This document shows, piece after piece, positions 1 through 7,543 of a stretch of 13,777 bases of DNA (position 1 is its first letter; each line of letters opens with the position of its first letter). Source of the stretch: Nitrosomonadales bacterium (GTDB lineage: Bacteria > Pseudomonadota > Gammaproteobacteria > Burkholderiales > Sulfuricellaceae); the NCBI GenBank assembly GCA_003104895.1, contig PQAG01000173.1:33283-47059 (forward strand), given 5' to 3'. The notes beneath the pieces are model-generated. The model saw nothing but the letters and a program-made list of their open reading frames with translations, did no database searches and was not told where the DNA came from. Made by a program: the position numbers and the translations under genes.

Positions 1-1
1 C

Positions 2-661
2 ATCCTGCTGGAGCGCCCGCTGTCCGTTGACAAGCTGCCCGGCTTCGACCAGGGACTGGTTTCGGTGCAGGATGGCGGCGCGCAGCTTGCCGCAAGCCTG
101 CTGGATGTGAGCGCTGGCATGCGGGTGCTGGATGCCTGTGCGGCGCCTGGCGGCAAGGCTGCGCACTTGCTGGAACTGGCCGATGTGGAGCTGACGGCGC
201 TGGACCACGATGGCCGGCGCCTGCAGAAAGTGGAGCAGAACCTGCGCCGCCTGGGCTTGCAGGCCAGATGCGTGGCGGGCGATGCTGCAGAGCCATCGCA
301 GTGGTGGGATGGGCGGAAGTTCCAGCGCATTCTGGCGGACGTGCCATGCAGCGCGTCCGGCGTGGTGCGGCGACATCCCGACATCAAGTGGCTGCGCCGA
401 GAGGGCGATATCGCACAGTTTGCCGGGCAGCAGGCGCAGATATTGGAAGCCCTGTGGCATTGCCTGGAGCAAGGTGGTAAATTGCTGTACGCGACCTGTT
501 CCATCTTTGCCGAAGAAAACCGTCAGCAGATCGAGGCTTTCATCTCGCGCCATGACGATGCCAGGCTTCTGTCCTTGCCGGAGCGTGCGGAGCAGGATCT
601 GCAACTATTACCCGACTGTGACCACGATGGCTTTTATTACGCCCTTCTCGCCAAAATCTAG
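2..661 (+). CDS. rsmB: 16S rRNA (cytosine-967-C5)-methyltransferase RsmB, 3' part only
   Basis: The reading frame is open from the left edge, so only the last 219 residues are visible. RsmB proteins are usually about 430 residues, so the missing part should hold the NusB-like RNA-binding domain. The visible part is the SAM-dependent methyltransferase domain. It shows the SAM-binding loop DACAAPGGKAAHLLEL, motif IV DVPCSASGVVRRHPDIKWLR with its cysteine codon at 347-349, and motif VI YATCSIFAEEN with the cysteine codon at 497-499. In the RNA m5C methyltransferase family the motif VI cysteine is the nucleophile that attacks C6 of the target cytosine and the motif IV cysteine helps release the product, so the enzyme looks active. 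The family methylates C967 of 16S rRNA using SAM in the cytoplasm. The gene heads the visible run rsmB-DUF4390-ntrYX-trkAH. In relatives fmt/def often lie upstream, which cannot be checked here. Confidence 0.95.
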   Translation: MLLERPLSVDKLPGFDQGLVSVQDGGAQLAASLLDVSAGMRVLDACAAPGGKAAHLLELADVELTALDHDGRRLQKVEQNLRRLGLQARCVAGDAAEPSQWWDGRKFQRILADVPCSASGVVRRHPDIKWLRREGDIAQFAGQQAQILEALWHCLEQGGKLLYATCSIFAEENRQQIEAFISRHDDARLLSLPERAEQDLQLLPDCDHDGFYYALLAKI

Positions 662-1202
662 CTTTCCGCGCTTGTTTGCTGCGCTGCTGTTTTGCGTGGC
701 GGCCAGTGCCCATGCGGAAACCGGGATTCAGGTCAGGGCGGCGGAGCTGGACATGGTGGATGAGGTCTACCAGCTCAAGGCGGATTTCGAGGTGAACTTC
801 AGCCAGGCGGTCGAGGAAGCCCTGAACAAGGGGGTACCGCTCAACTTCATAATGGAGTTCGAGCTTAACCGTCCGCGCTGGTACTGGCTGGATGAAAATA
901 TTTCCAGCGCCCAGCGTCAGCTGCGCATCAGCTATCATGCCCTGACCAAGCAGTACCGCCTGCAGCAGAACGAGCAGCAAAAAAGCTTCGCGTCCCTGGC
1001 CGAACTCAAGAGCGAACTGAGCCGTGTCCAGGATTGGCGGGTGGTGGAGCGGGCCCAGCTCAGGAAGCGTTTCAGCTATGAAGCGCGGCTGCGCATGAAG
1101 CTGGATATGTCCCAATTACCCAAGCCGCTGCAAGTGAACGCCCTGGCATCCAAGGACTGGAGCCTGGAGTCGGAATGGTTCCAGTGGACATTGACGCCTT
1201 GA
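627..1202 (+). CDS. Exported DUF4390-family protein
   Basis: A 191-residue protein whose first 35 bases overlap the end of rsmB in another frame. The ATG at 627 gives a signal peptide: a hydrophobic stretch (RLFAALLFCVAAS) ending in an AHA cleavage site near residue 30, so export to the periplasm is likely. A GTG at 618 in the same frame would add three residues. Neither start has a good Shine-Dalgarno sequence, which fits translational coupling to rsmB. The mature part alternates polar and hydrophobic residues and contains FIMEFELNRPRWYWLDE, then an ISYHALTKQYRL stretch typical of DUF4390 proteins. The family's function is unknown. It is regularly found just before an NtrY-like kinase in betaproteobacteria, and here it ends 7 bases before that gene, so a role as an accessory of the kinase's periplasmic side is possible but is only inferred from position. 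Confidence 0.85.
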   Translation: MAFITPFSPKSSFPRLFAALLFCVAASAHAETGIQVRAAELDMVDEVYQLKADFEVNFSQAVEEALNKGVPLNFIMEFELNRPRWYWLDENISSAQRQLRISYHALTKQYRLQQNEQQKSFASLAELKSELSRVQDWRVVERAQLRKRFSYEARLRMKLDMSQLPKPLQVNALASKDWSLESEWFQWTLTP

Positions 1203-1209
1203 AATACCG

Positions 1210-3354
1210 ATGAAATATGTAGTATTTCTGGCTGTTGCGCTGGGCACGGTGCTGCTTTTTCTGCTCTCCCGCGCCAGTAGCAACACCGCCGCTTTTTCCC
1301 AGAATTACACCCTGTTGCTGGTGCTCAACCTCGGTGTTGCGCTGGCCTTGTTGGGCCTGGTCGGCTACCAGTTGTGGATGCTGTGGAAAAAGCTCAAGCA
1401 GCGCGTGTTCGGCACCAAGCTGACTCTGCGCATCCTGTGGATGTTCGCGCTCATGGCGCTTTTGCCGGGTGCGCTGGTGTATGGCGTTTCGGTGCAGTTC
1501 CTCAACAAGAGCATCGAATCCTGGTTCAACGTGCGCGTGGACAACGCGCTCGAGAGCGGCCTGAGCCTGGGCCAGAGCGCCCTCGACAACCTGCTGCAGG
1601 ATCTGGTGAAGAAGGGCGACGTGATGGCGCTGGCGCTGGCGGACAATCCGGTCAGCGAGCACCTGACCCAGCTCAATCGCCTGCGCGAACAGGTCGGGGT
1701 GCAGGAAGCCACGCTGTTCAGCTCGCGCGGCAAGGTGCTGGCCGTTTCGGGTGGCGAAAACGCCAGTTTCCTGCCGGACATGCCAAGCGCTTCCATCATG
1801 CGTCAGGTGCGCCAGCAGCAGCCTTTCAGCGTGATTGAACCGATTGCCGGAAAGGGCCTGTATTTGCGCGTGGTGGTGCCCGTCAACGTGCTCACCCTGA
1901 GCGAGGATATGCGGATTCTGCAGCTGTTGCAGCCGGTGCCCAAGCGGCTGGCCGGCGATGCCGAGGCGGTGCAGGCGGTGTACCGCGACTACCAGGAGCT
2001 TTCCTTTTCCCGCCTTGGCCTGAAGCGCATCTACGGCATGACCCTGACGCTGACCCTGCTTCTGGCGCTGCTTTCGGCCATTGCCCTGGCTTTTGTGCTG
2101 TCGCAGAAGCTGTCCGCGCCGCTGGGTTTGCTGGCGGAAAGCACGCGCGCCATCGCCAAGGGCGATTTTACCCAGATCAACCCGGTGCAGAGCCGTGACG
2201 AGCTGGGCGCCCTGACCCTTTCGTTCAACCGCATGACGCGCCAGCTGGCGGATGCGAGCGCGGCAGTGGAGAGAAAACAGCAGCAGCTTGAAGCCGCCAA
2301 GGTTTACCTGGAAAGCATTCTGGCGCACCTCTCGTCCGGGGTGCTGACCCTCGATGAAAAACTGCACCTGCGCGGCGCCAATCCGCGCGCAGGCGAAATC
2401 CTGGGGGCGGATCTGAGCGCCCTGCGCGGCCTGCCGCTGCTCTCCTGGGGTGGCCGCGACCTCATTCTGCAGCCGCTGGCGCATGCGGTAGTGCAGCAGT
2501 TTGAAGCCTCCGGCAACAAGGAATGGCGGCAGCAGATCGAGTTTGCCGGTGCTGCCGGCAAGCAGGTCCTGCTGGTTCGCGGCACCCGTCTGCCAGGCCC
2601 GGTAGACAACGGCTATGTTGTGGTTTTCGACGACATCACCCATCTGCTGCAGGCCCAGAGGGATGCGGCATGGGGCGAGGTGGCGCGGCGCCTGGCGCAT
2701 GAGATCAAGAATCCCCTGACACCGATCCAGCTTTCCGCCGAGCGCCTGGAGCACAAGCTGGCAGACAAGCTGAAAGCAAGCGATGCCGAAATACTGTCCC
2801 GTTCCACCCATACCATCGTGAACCAGGTGGCGGCGCTGAAAAGCATGGTGGATGCCTTTGCCGAATATGCGCGTTCGCCCCGGCTCAACCTGGTGCGTCT
2901 GGATCTGAATCAGCTGGTGCGCGAGGTGCTCACGCTTTATGAATCCTCGGACGTCCGCATTGAGGTTGCGCTGGCGCCGGATCTTCCGCCGGTGCATGGG
3001 GATGCCGCCCTGCTGCGCCAGGTCATGCACAACCTGATGCGCAATGCCGAGGATGCTCTGTCCGGCCTGCCGCAGGCCGAGATCCGGGTGAGGACCGAGC
3101 TGGCAGATGGGTCCTCGGTGCGCTGGTCGATTGAGGACAATGGCAAGGGTTTTCCGGAGGGGCTCATGGGCCGCCTGTTTGAGCCCTATGTGACCACCAA
3201 GCCAAAAGGAACCGGGCTGGGCCTGGCGATCGTGAAAAAAATCGTGGATGAGCATCGTGGCCGGATCGTGGCGCAGAACATCGAGCCGCACGGCGCGCAG
3301 GTGTCTATCCAGCTCCCGTGCGCGGGAGAGAAGAACGAAGGAGCCTCTGTTTAA
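1210..3354 (+). CDS. ntrY: NtrY-like membrane sensor histidine kinase
   Basis: A 714-residue sensor kinase. Predicted membrane segments lie at about 3-20, 34-58, 73-97 and 278-297, with a periplasmic region of about 180 residues between the third and fourth. A HAMP linker (about 297-350) and a PAS-like region (about 365-475) follow. The H-box RRLAHEIKNPLTPIQLSAERL carries phospho-acceptor His497. The ATPase domain has the N-box HNLMRNAEDAL (Asn608, Asn612), G1 box EDNGKG (642-647) and G2 box TGLGLAIVKK (668-677), so it should be a working autokinase. The three membrane segments before the sensor region match NtrY rather than soluble NtrB. It should phosphorylate the response regulator encoded immediately downstream, whose start overlaps this stop codon by one base. 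NtrY proteins elsewhere are linked to nitrogen or redox control. The ligand here is unknown, and the trkAH genes downstream suggest a possible link to ion balance. The name ntrY is given by family resemblance. Confidence 0.9.
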   Translation: MKYVVFLAVALGTVLLFLLSRASSNTAAFSQNYTLLLVLNLGVALALLGLVGYQLWMLWKKLKQRVFGTKLTLRILWMFALMALLPGALVYGVSVQFLNKSIESWFNVRVDNALESGLSLGQSALDNLLQDLVKKGDVMALALADNPVSEHLTQLNRLREQVGVQEATLFSSRGKVLAVSGGENASFLPDMPSASIMRQVRQQQPFSVIEPIAGKGLYLRVVVPVNVLTLSEDMRILQLLQPVPKRLAGDAEAVQAVYRDYQELSFSRLGLKRIYGMTLTLTLLLALLSAIALAFVLSQKLSAPLGLLAESTRAIAKGDFTQINPVQSRDELGALTLSFNRMTRQLADASAAVERKQQQLEAAKVYLESILAHLSSGVLTLDEKLHLRGANPRAGEILGADLSALRGLPLLSWGGRDLILQPLAHAVVQQFEASGNKEWRQQIEFAGAAGKQVLLVRGTRLPGPVDNGYVVVFDDITHLLQAQRDAAWGEVARRLAHEIKNPLTPIQLSAERLEHKLADKLKASDAEILSRSTHTIVNQVAALKSMVDAFAEYARSPRLNLVRLDLNQLVREVLTLYESSDVRIEVALAPDLPPVHGDAALLRQVMHNLMRNAEDALSGLPQAEIRVRTELADGSSVRWSIEDNGKGFPEGLMGRLFEPYVTTKPKGTGLGLAIVKKIVDEHRGRIVAQNIEPHGAQVSIQLPCAGEKNEGASV
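3338..3343 (+). promoter_or_regulatory. Ribosome binding site fixing the ntrX start
   Basis: AAGGAG lies 10 bases before the ATG at 3354, inside the end of the kinase gene. It is the strongest Shine-Dalgarno sequence in the left half of the window. It supports the ATG at 3354, which overlaps the TAA of ntrY, over the longer in-frame start at 3318, which would add 12 residues without conservation. Confidence 0.75.
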
Positions 3355-4616
3355 TGAACACCAATCAGATCCTGGTGGTGGATGACGAAGCAGGAATCCG
3401 CGAGCTGTTGCGTGAAATCCTGGAAGATGAGGGTTATCAGGTCAGGCTGGCGGAAAACGCCACCGCAGCGCGCGAAATCCGGGCGCAAGGCCGCCCCGAG
3501 CTGGTGCTGCTCGATATCTGGATGCCTGACAGCGACGGCATTACCCTGCTCAAGGAGTGGGCCAGCTCAGGCCAGCTCACCATGCCTGTGGTGATGATGT
3601 CGGGCCATGGAACGATAGATACCGCAGTCGAGGCAACGCGCATTGGTGCATTCGATTTCCTCGAAAAACCGATTGCGCTGCAGAAGCTGCTGGCGACCGT
3701 CAAACGCGCCCTGAAGCGCGGCGAGGCCGAGGTCCACGGCGGGCTTGGCTTGTCCAGCCTGGGAAAAAGCGCAGTGGTGCGGGAGTTCGTTCAAAGGCTG
3801 GAACAGGTGGCAAACCTCGTCGCACCGCTCCTGCTCCTGGCGGAACGGGGCGGCGGAGCGGAGCTGTGCGCGCGCTTTCTGCATCGGCCCAATACTCCCT
3901 TCGTGGCGCCGGAAACGACGGCCTGGCTGACAGACGACCCGCTTGAGGTGCTATCCCAGGCACGCGATGGACTGCTATTCGTGGCGGAAATCGCCACGCT
4001 CAACAAGCAGGAGCAGAAGGGCCTGATGTTTGTGCTGGGCAAACTGGAAAAGAGCAATGTGCGCCTGGTGTGCGCCGCGAGCGAGTTTCTGCCCGTGCTG
4101 GTGGAACAGGGCGCTTTTGATGCCGGACTGTACCAGGCCCTGAGCGGCCTGACCCTGAGCATGCCGCCCCTGCGCGAGCATCGTGAGGACATTCCCGATC
4201 TGGCCAATCGCATATTGGCACAATATGTGGAGTCGAAAGAGGCGCCGCCGCGCCATTTCAGCATTGCCGCGCTGAACGCCCTGCGCAATGAAAACTGGCC
4301 GGGAAACCTGGCGCAGCTCAATAATGTGGTGAAGACCCTGGCGCTGACCAGCCTGAATGAGGAAATCTCGCCCCAGGACGTGAGCCGGGTACTGGCCCAG
4401 TTTGGCGGGGCCGAAGCGGCCGAGGAGCAGCTGGGCTTGCCGCTGGACATGCCCTTGCGCGAGGTGCGCGATATTTTCGAGCGCGCCTATTTCGAGCACC
4501 ATATTGCCAAGGCGGGCGGCAACATGAGCCGGGTGGCGGAAAATGTCGGGCTTGAACGCACCCACCTGTACCGCAAGCTGAAACAGCTGGGGGTGAAGTT
4601 TTCCCGCAAGGAGTAG
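3354..4616 (+). CDS. ntrX: NtrX-like response regulator with degenerate AAA+ domain and Fis-type HTH
   Basis: A 420-residue regulator. The receiver domain (about 4-120) is complete: acidic pocket Asp10/Asp11, phospho-acceptor Asp54 in LVLLDIWMPDSDG, Ser83 and Lys105 in FLEKP. The central region (about 135-360) follows the layout of sigma-54 activators. It keeps PFV (182-184), PPLREHREDIPDLANRIL and the WPGNLAQLNNVV stretch, but its ATPase core has decayed. The Walker A equivalent is AERGGGAE (163-170) instead of GESGTGKE, so the lysine is gone. The GAFTGA loop region is deleted, and the Walker B equivalent is LLFVAEI (207-213) instead of TLFLDEI. The C-terminus has a Fis-type helix-turn-helix (about 389-413, GNMSRVAENVGLERTHLYRKLK). 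It probably binds DNA after phosphorylation by the NtrY-like kinase, but is unlikely to open sigma-54 promoters by ATP hydrolysis. Its family is clear, but its regulon is unknown. The nearest candidates are the trkAH genes downstream. Confidence 0.9.
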   Translation: MNTNQILVVDDEAGIRELLREILEDEGYQVRLAENATAAREIRAQGRPELVLLDIWMPDSDGITLLKEWASSGQLTMPVVMMSGHGTIDTAVEATRIGAFDFLEKPIALQKLLATVKRALKRGEAEVHGGLGLSSLGKSAVVREFVQRLEQVANLVAPLLLLAERGGGAELCARFLHRPNTPFVAPETTAWLTDDPLEVLSQARDGLLFVAEIATLNKQEQKGLMFVLGKLEKSNVRLVCAASEFLPVLVEQGAFDAGLYQALSGLTLSMPPLREHREDIPDLANRILAQYVESKEAPPRHFSIAALNALRNENWPGNLAQLNNVVKTLALTSLNEEISPQDVSRVLAQFGGAEAAEEQLGLPLDMPLREVRDIFERAYFEHHIAKAGGNMSRVAENVGLERTHLYRKLKQLGVKFSRKE

Positions 4617-4625
4617 AAAGGCGCC

Positions 4626-4658
4626 TAAGCCGCTGGCAGTGCCATTGTTAAAGGCTTA
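4626..4658 (+). other. Nested inverted repeats between ntrX and trkA
   Basis: The 77-base gap between ntrX and trkA holds an outer inverted repeat, TAAGCC (4626-4631) with GGCTTA (4653-4658). Inside it is the 11-base palindrome TGGCAGTGCCA (4634-4644). The following bases are pyrimidine-rich but not a clean T run, so it is a poor intrinsic terminator. It could be an operator, an attenuating RNA structure, or part of a promoter. The repeats are directly visible; any function is inferred. Confidence 0.4.
4634..4649 (+). promoter_or_regulatory. Possible sigma-54 (-24/-12) promoter of trkA
   Basis: TGGCAG, five bases, then TTGTT resembles the sigma-54 consensus TGGCAC-N5-TTGCW with correct spacing. 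The -24 GG is present at 4635-4636, but the key GC of the -12 element is GT here. Transcription would begin near 4660, about 35 bases before the trkA start. The mismatch at an important base and the overlap with a palindrome keep this tentative. Confidence 0.25.
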
Positions 4659-4693
4659 AAATCCTTCCTTCTTTTCTCCCCAGGTATTTCCAA

Positions 4694-6070
4694 GTGAAAA
4701 TCGTGATTCTTGGCGCCGGCCAGGTAGGCGCATCGGTCGCTGAAAATCTGGTGCGGGAGTCCAACGATATTACGGTCGTGGATATCGACGCGGCCAAGCT
4801 GCAGAATCTGCAGGACCGCTTTGACCTGCGCACCGTCCATGGCTTTGGCTCGCATCCCTCGGTGCTGCGCCAGGCCGGCATCGAGGATGCCGACATGCTG
4901 CTGGCGGTGACGCAGAGCGACGAGACCAATCTGGTGGCATGCAAGCTGGCGGCGGCATTGTTCAACACCCCCACCAAGATCGCACGCATTCGCTGTACCG
5001 ATTACCTCCAGCAGAAAGGCAGCATTTGCTCCACGGAGAATTTTGCCGTGGATTACATCATCAGTCCGGAAGAGGTGCTGACGGATTACATTTACAAACT
5101 GATCGAATATCCGGAAGCGCTTCAGGTGCTGGACTTTGCCGGTGGAAAGGTGCTCCTGGCAGCAGTCAATGCAGTCCACGGCGGGCCCCTGGTGGGCCAC
5201 GAGCTGCAGTACCTGCGCAAGCACATGCCGCACATAGATACGCGAGTGGCAGCGATTTTCCGCAAGGACCGTCCCATCATTCCGGAAGGACAAACGGTTA
5301 TCGAGGCGGAAGATGAAGTGTTTTTCGTCGCGGCGGCGGAAAACATCCGCGTGGTCATGCGCGAAATGCGCCAGCAGGACAAGGCGGCAAAACGGGTGAT
5401 GATCGCGGGCGGCGGCAACATCGGGCGCCGTCTGGCAAAAAGCCTGGAGCAGCGTTACCAGGTCAAACTGATTGATCACAACAAGCAAAACAGCCAGCGT
5501 CTCGCTGCCGAGCTGCACAAGACCCTGATCCTGTTCGGGGATGCCACCGATCCTGATCTGCTCCAGGCGGAAAATGTCGAGGACATGGATGTTTTTTGCG
5601 CGCTCACCAACGATGACGAGAACAACATCATGTCCGCCCTGCTCGCCAAGCGCATGGGCGCGCGCAAGGTGATCGCCCTGATCAACCGCAGCGCCTACGT
5701 GGACCTGGTGGAAAGCGGCCGCATCGACATCGCCATTTCCCCCGCCCAGGCCACCATCGGCAGCCTGCTGGCGCACGTGCGGCGCGGCGACATGGCGGTG
5801 GTACACTCCCTCCGCCGCGGCGCGGCGGAGGCGCTGGAGGCGATTGCCCATGGCGATGCCAAAACTTCCAGGGTGGTGGGCAAGCGGGTTGAGCAGATTG
5901 ATCTGCCGCGCGGGGCGACCATCGGCGCCGTCGTGCGCGGCGAACAGGTGATCATCGCGCACCATGACACGGTGATCGAGAGCGAGGACCACGTGATTAT
6001 TTTCGTGGTCAACAAGCAGATGATTTCCAAGGTCGAGAAGCTGTTCCAGGTCGATATCGGATTCTTCTGA
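4694..6070 (+). CDS. trkA: Trk system potassium uptake protein TrkA
   Basis: A 458-residue cytoplasmic NAD(H)-binding gating subunit of the Trk potassium transporter. It is a tandem duplication of an RCK/KTN unit. The first Rossmann half starts with VILGAGQVG (Gly7, Gly9, Gly12) and the acidic VVDID. The second starts near residue 236 with MIAGGGNIG (Gly239, Gly241, Gly244) and LIDHN. Each half is followed by an RCK_C region (around RPIIPEGQTVIEAEDEV and LPRGATIGAVVRGEQVIIAHH). Length and layout match full-length TrkA. The start is a GTG, supported by an AGG nine bases upstream and by the glycine motif beginning right after it. The stop codon overlaps the ATG of trkH as TGATG, so the two subunits are translationally coupled. 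A 77-base gap with repeats separates it from ntrX, so it may have its own promoter as well as read-through from the operon. Confidence 0.96.
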   Translation: MKIVILGAGQVGASVAENLVRESNDITVVDIDAAKLQNLQDRFDLRTVHGFGSHPSVLRQAGIEDADMLLAVTQSDETNLVACKLAAALFNTPTKIARIRCTDYLQQKGSICSTENFAVDYIISPEEVLTDYIYKLIEYPEALQVLDFAGGKVLLAAVNAVHGGPLVGHELQYLRKHMPHIDTRVAAIFRKDRPIIPEGQTVIEAEDEVFFVAAAENIRVVMREMRQQDKAAKRVMIAGGGNIGRRLAKSLEQRYQVKLIDHNKQNSQRLAAELHKTLILFGDATDPDLLQAENVEDMDVFCALTNDDENNIMSALLAKRMGARKVIALINRSAYVDLVESGRIDIAISPAQATIGSLLAHVRRGDMAVVHSLRRGAAEALEAIAHGDAKTSRVVGKRVEQIDLPRGATIGAVVRGEQVIIAHHDTVIESEDHVIIFVVNKQMISKVEKLFQVDIGFF

Positions 6071-7527
6071 TGAACAAGCTGTTGCCGATTGTCCATGTGC
6101 TGGGCGCGGTGCTGATGGTGTTCAGCGCCGCCTTCCTCATGCCGGTCTTGACCGCAGTCTGGTATCAGGATGGCACGGCGCGGGAGTTTGTCGAGTCGCT
6201 GTTGATTGCCCTCGGGACCGGTTACCTGATGTGGCTCCTGACCCGGCGCTTCAAGCGCGAACTGAAGGCGCGCGATGGTTTTTTGCTGGTATCCCTGCTT
6301 TGGATAGTGATGGCGGCTTTCGCCACGATTCCTTTGATGAAGGCGATCCCGGGCTTGTCTTTTACCGATGCTTATTTCGAGACCATGTCCGGGCTTACCA
6401 CGACGGGAGCCACTGTGCTGGTAGGGCTCGACAATCTGCCGCAGGCGCTTAATCTTTGGCGCCATGAGCTTAACTGGCTGGGTGGAATGGGTATTATCGT
6501 GCTGGCAGTGGCGATCCTGCCGCTGCTGGGCGTGGGCGGCCGTGAACTGTACAAGGCCGAAACACCCGGGCCGATGAAGGATTCCCAGCTCACGCCGCGC
6601 ATCACCGAAACAGCAAAGAACCTGTGGCTGGTTTATCTGGCGATCACCATCGCCTGTATTGTTTCGCTCCGGCTGGCCGGCATGACCTGGTTCGATGCGG
6701 TATGCCATGCATTCGCAGCCATGGGACTGGGCGGGTTTTCGACCCATGATGCCAGCGTTGGCTTCTTCAACTCCCCCGCAATCGAGTTCGTTCTGATCGT
6801 GTTCATGCTGTTGGCGGGGATGAATTTCGCCACCCATTTCCTGGTGTGGCGCGAGAAGAGTTTCAGGCCCTACCGCCATGACACGGAAGCAAAGGCGTTT
6901 CTGCTGCTGGTGCTTGGGAGCTGTGCCGGGATTGCGGCATATCTGGTGCATATGGGCACCTATGACAATTTCTGGACCGCGCTGCGCCATGCCTCGTTCA
7001 ATCTGGTTTCAATTGCCACCGATTGCGGTTTCGCAAGCGTGGACTTCAACCAGTGGCCGATTTTCGCACCCCTGTGGATGCTGTTCCTGAGCTGTGTTTC
7101 AGTCAGCTCGGGATCCACCGGCGGAGGCATCAAGATGATCCGCACCCTGCTGGTGATCAAGCAGGGATGGCGCGAGATGCTGCACTTGCTGCATCCACGG
7201 GCGATATTCCTGATCAAGATCGGACGTCAGGTGATCCCGAACAAGGTCGTATTCTCGGTACAGGGCTTCATCTTCCTCTACTTCTACAGCGTCATCGGGC
7301 TGAGTTTCGTGCTGATGGCGAGCGGGCTGGACTTTGTTACCGCCTTTTCCGCTGTCATTGCCTGCATCAACAATGCGGGGCCCGGTCTTAATCAAGTCGG
7401 GCCGGCAGGCAACTTCCAGGGCTTGAGCGATTTTCAGACCTGGGTTTGCACTTTTACCATGTTGCTGGGGCGGCTGGAGCTGTTTACCCTGCTGATCATT
7501 TTTACCCCGGCTTTCTGGCGCAAATAA
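6070..7527 (+). CDS. trkH: Trk system potassium uptake protein TrkH
   Basis: The 485-residue inner-membrane channel subunit of the Trk potassium uptake system, partner of TrkA. It is highly hydrophobic with about ten membrane segments. The four pore loops of the TrkH/KtrB superfamily are recognisable, each with a filter glycine: TTTGAT (110-115), MGLGGFS (218-224), DCGFAS (318-323) and INNAGPG (433-439). The conserved SSGSTGGGIK loop (346-355), which gates the pore in this family, is intact. All key glycines are present, so the pore should be functional. The ATG overlaps the trkA stop. The gene ends 16 bases before the convergent end of polA, and no convincing terminator is visible between them. 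Confidence 0.96.
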   Translation: MNKLLPIVHVLGAVLMVFSAAFLMPVLTAVWYQDGTAREFVESLLIALGTGYLMWLLTRRFKRELKARDGFLLVSLLWIVMAAFATIPLMKAIPGLSFTDAYFETMSGLTTTGATVLVGLDNLPQALNLWRHELNWLGGMGIIVLAVAILPLLGVGGRELYKAETPGPMKDSQLTPRITETAKNLWLVYLAITIACIVSLRLAGMTWFDAVCHAFAAMGLGGFSTHDASVGFFNSPAIEFVLIVFMLLAGMNFATHFLVWREKSFRPYRHDTEAKAFLLLVLGSCAGIAAYLVHMGTYDNFWTALRHASFNLVSIATDCGFASVDFNQWPIFAPLWMLFLSCVSVSSGSTGGGIKMIRTLLVIKQGWREMLHLLHPRAIFLIKIGRQVIPNKVVFSVQGFIFLYFYSVIGLSFVLMASGLDFVTAFSAVIACINNAGPGLNQVGPAGNFQGLSDFQTWVCTFTMLLGRLELFTLLIIFTPAFWRK

Positions 7528-7543
7528 GGCGCCGGAAGAAAGT

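Noticed and set aside
1072..3291. A 739-codon open frame on the minus strand across the whole kinase gene
   Set aside because: It is antisense to a gene with clear domains. The translation is rich in Q, H, R and L with no recognisable motif, as expected for a GC-rich antisense shadow.
4625..5992. A 455-codon minus-strand open frame across trkA
   Set aside because: It mirrors the trkA codons and has no family motif or ribosome site, so it is a shadow frame.
7517..7533. GGCGC/GCGCC hairpin over the trkH stop codon as a terminator
   Set aside because: There are only five base pairs around a 7-base loop and no T run on either side, so this is too weak to call.
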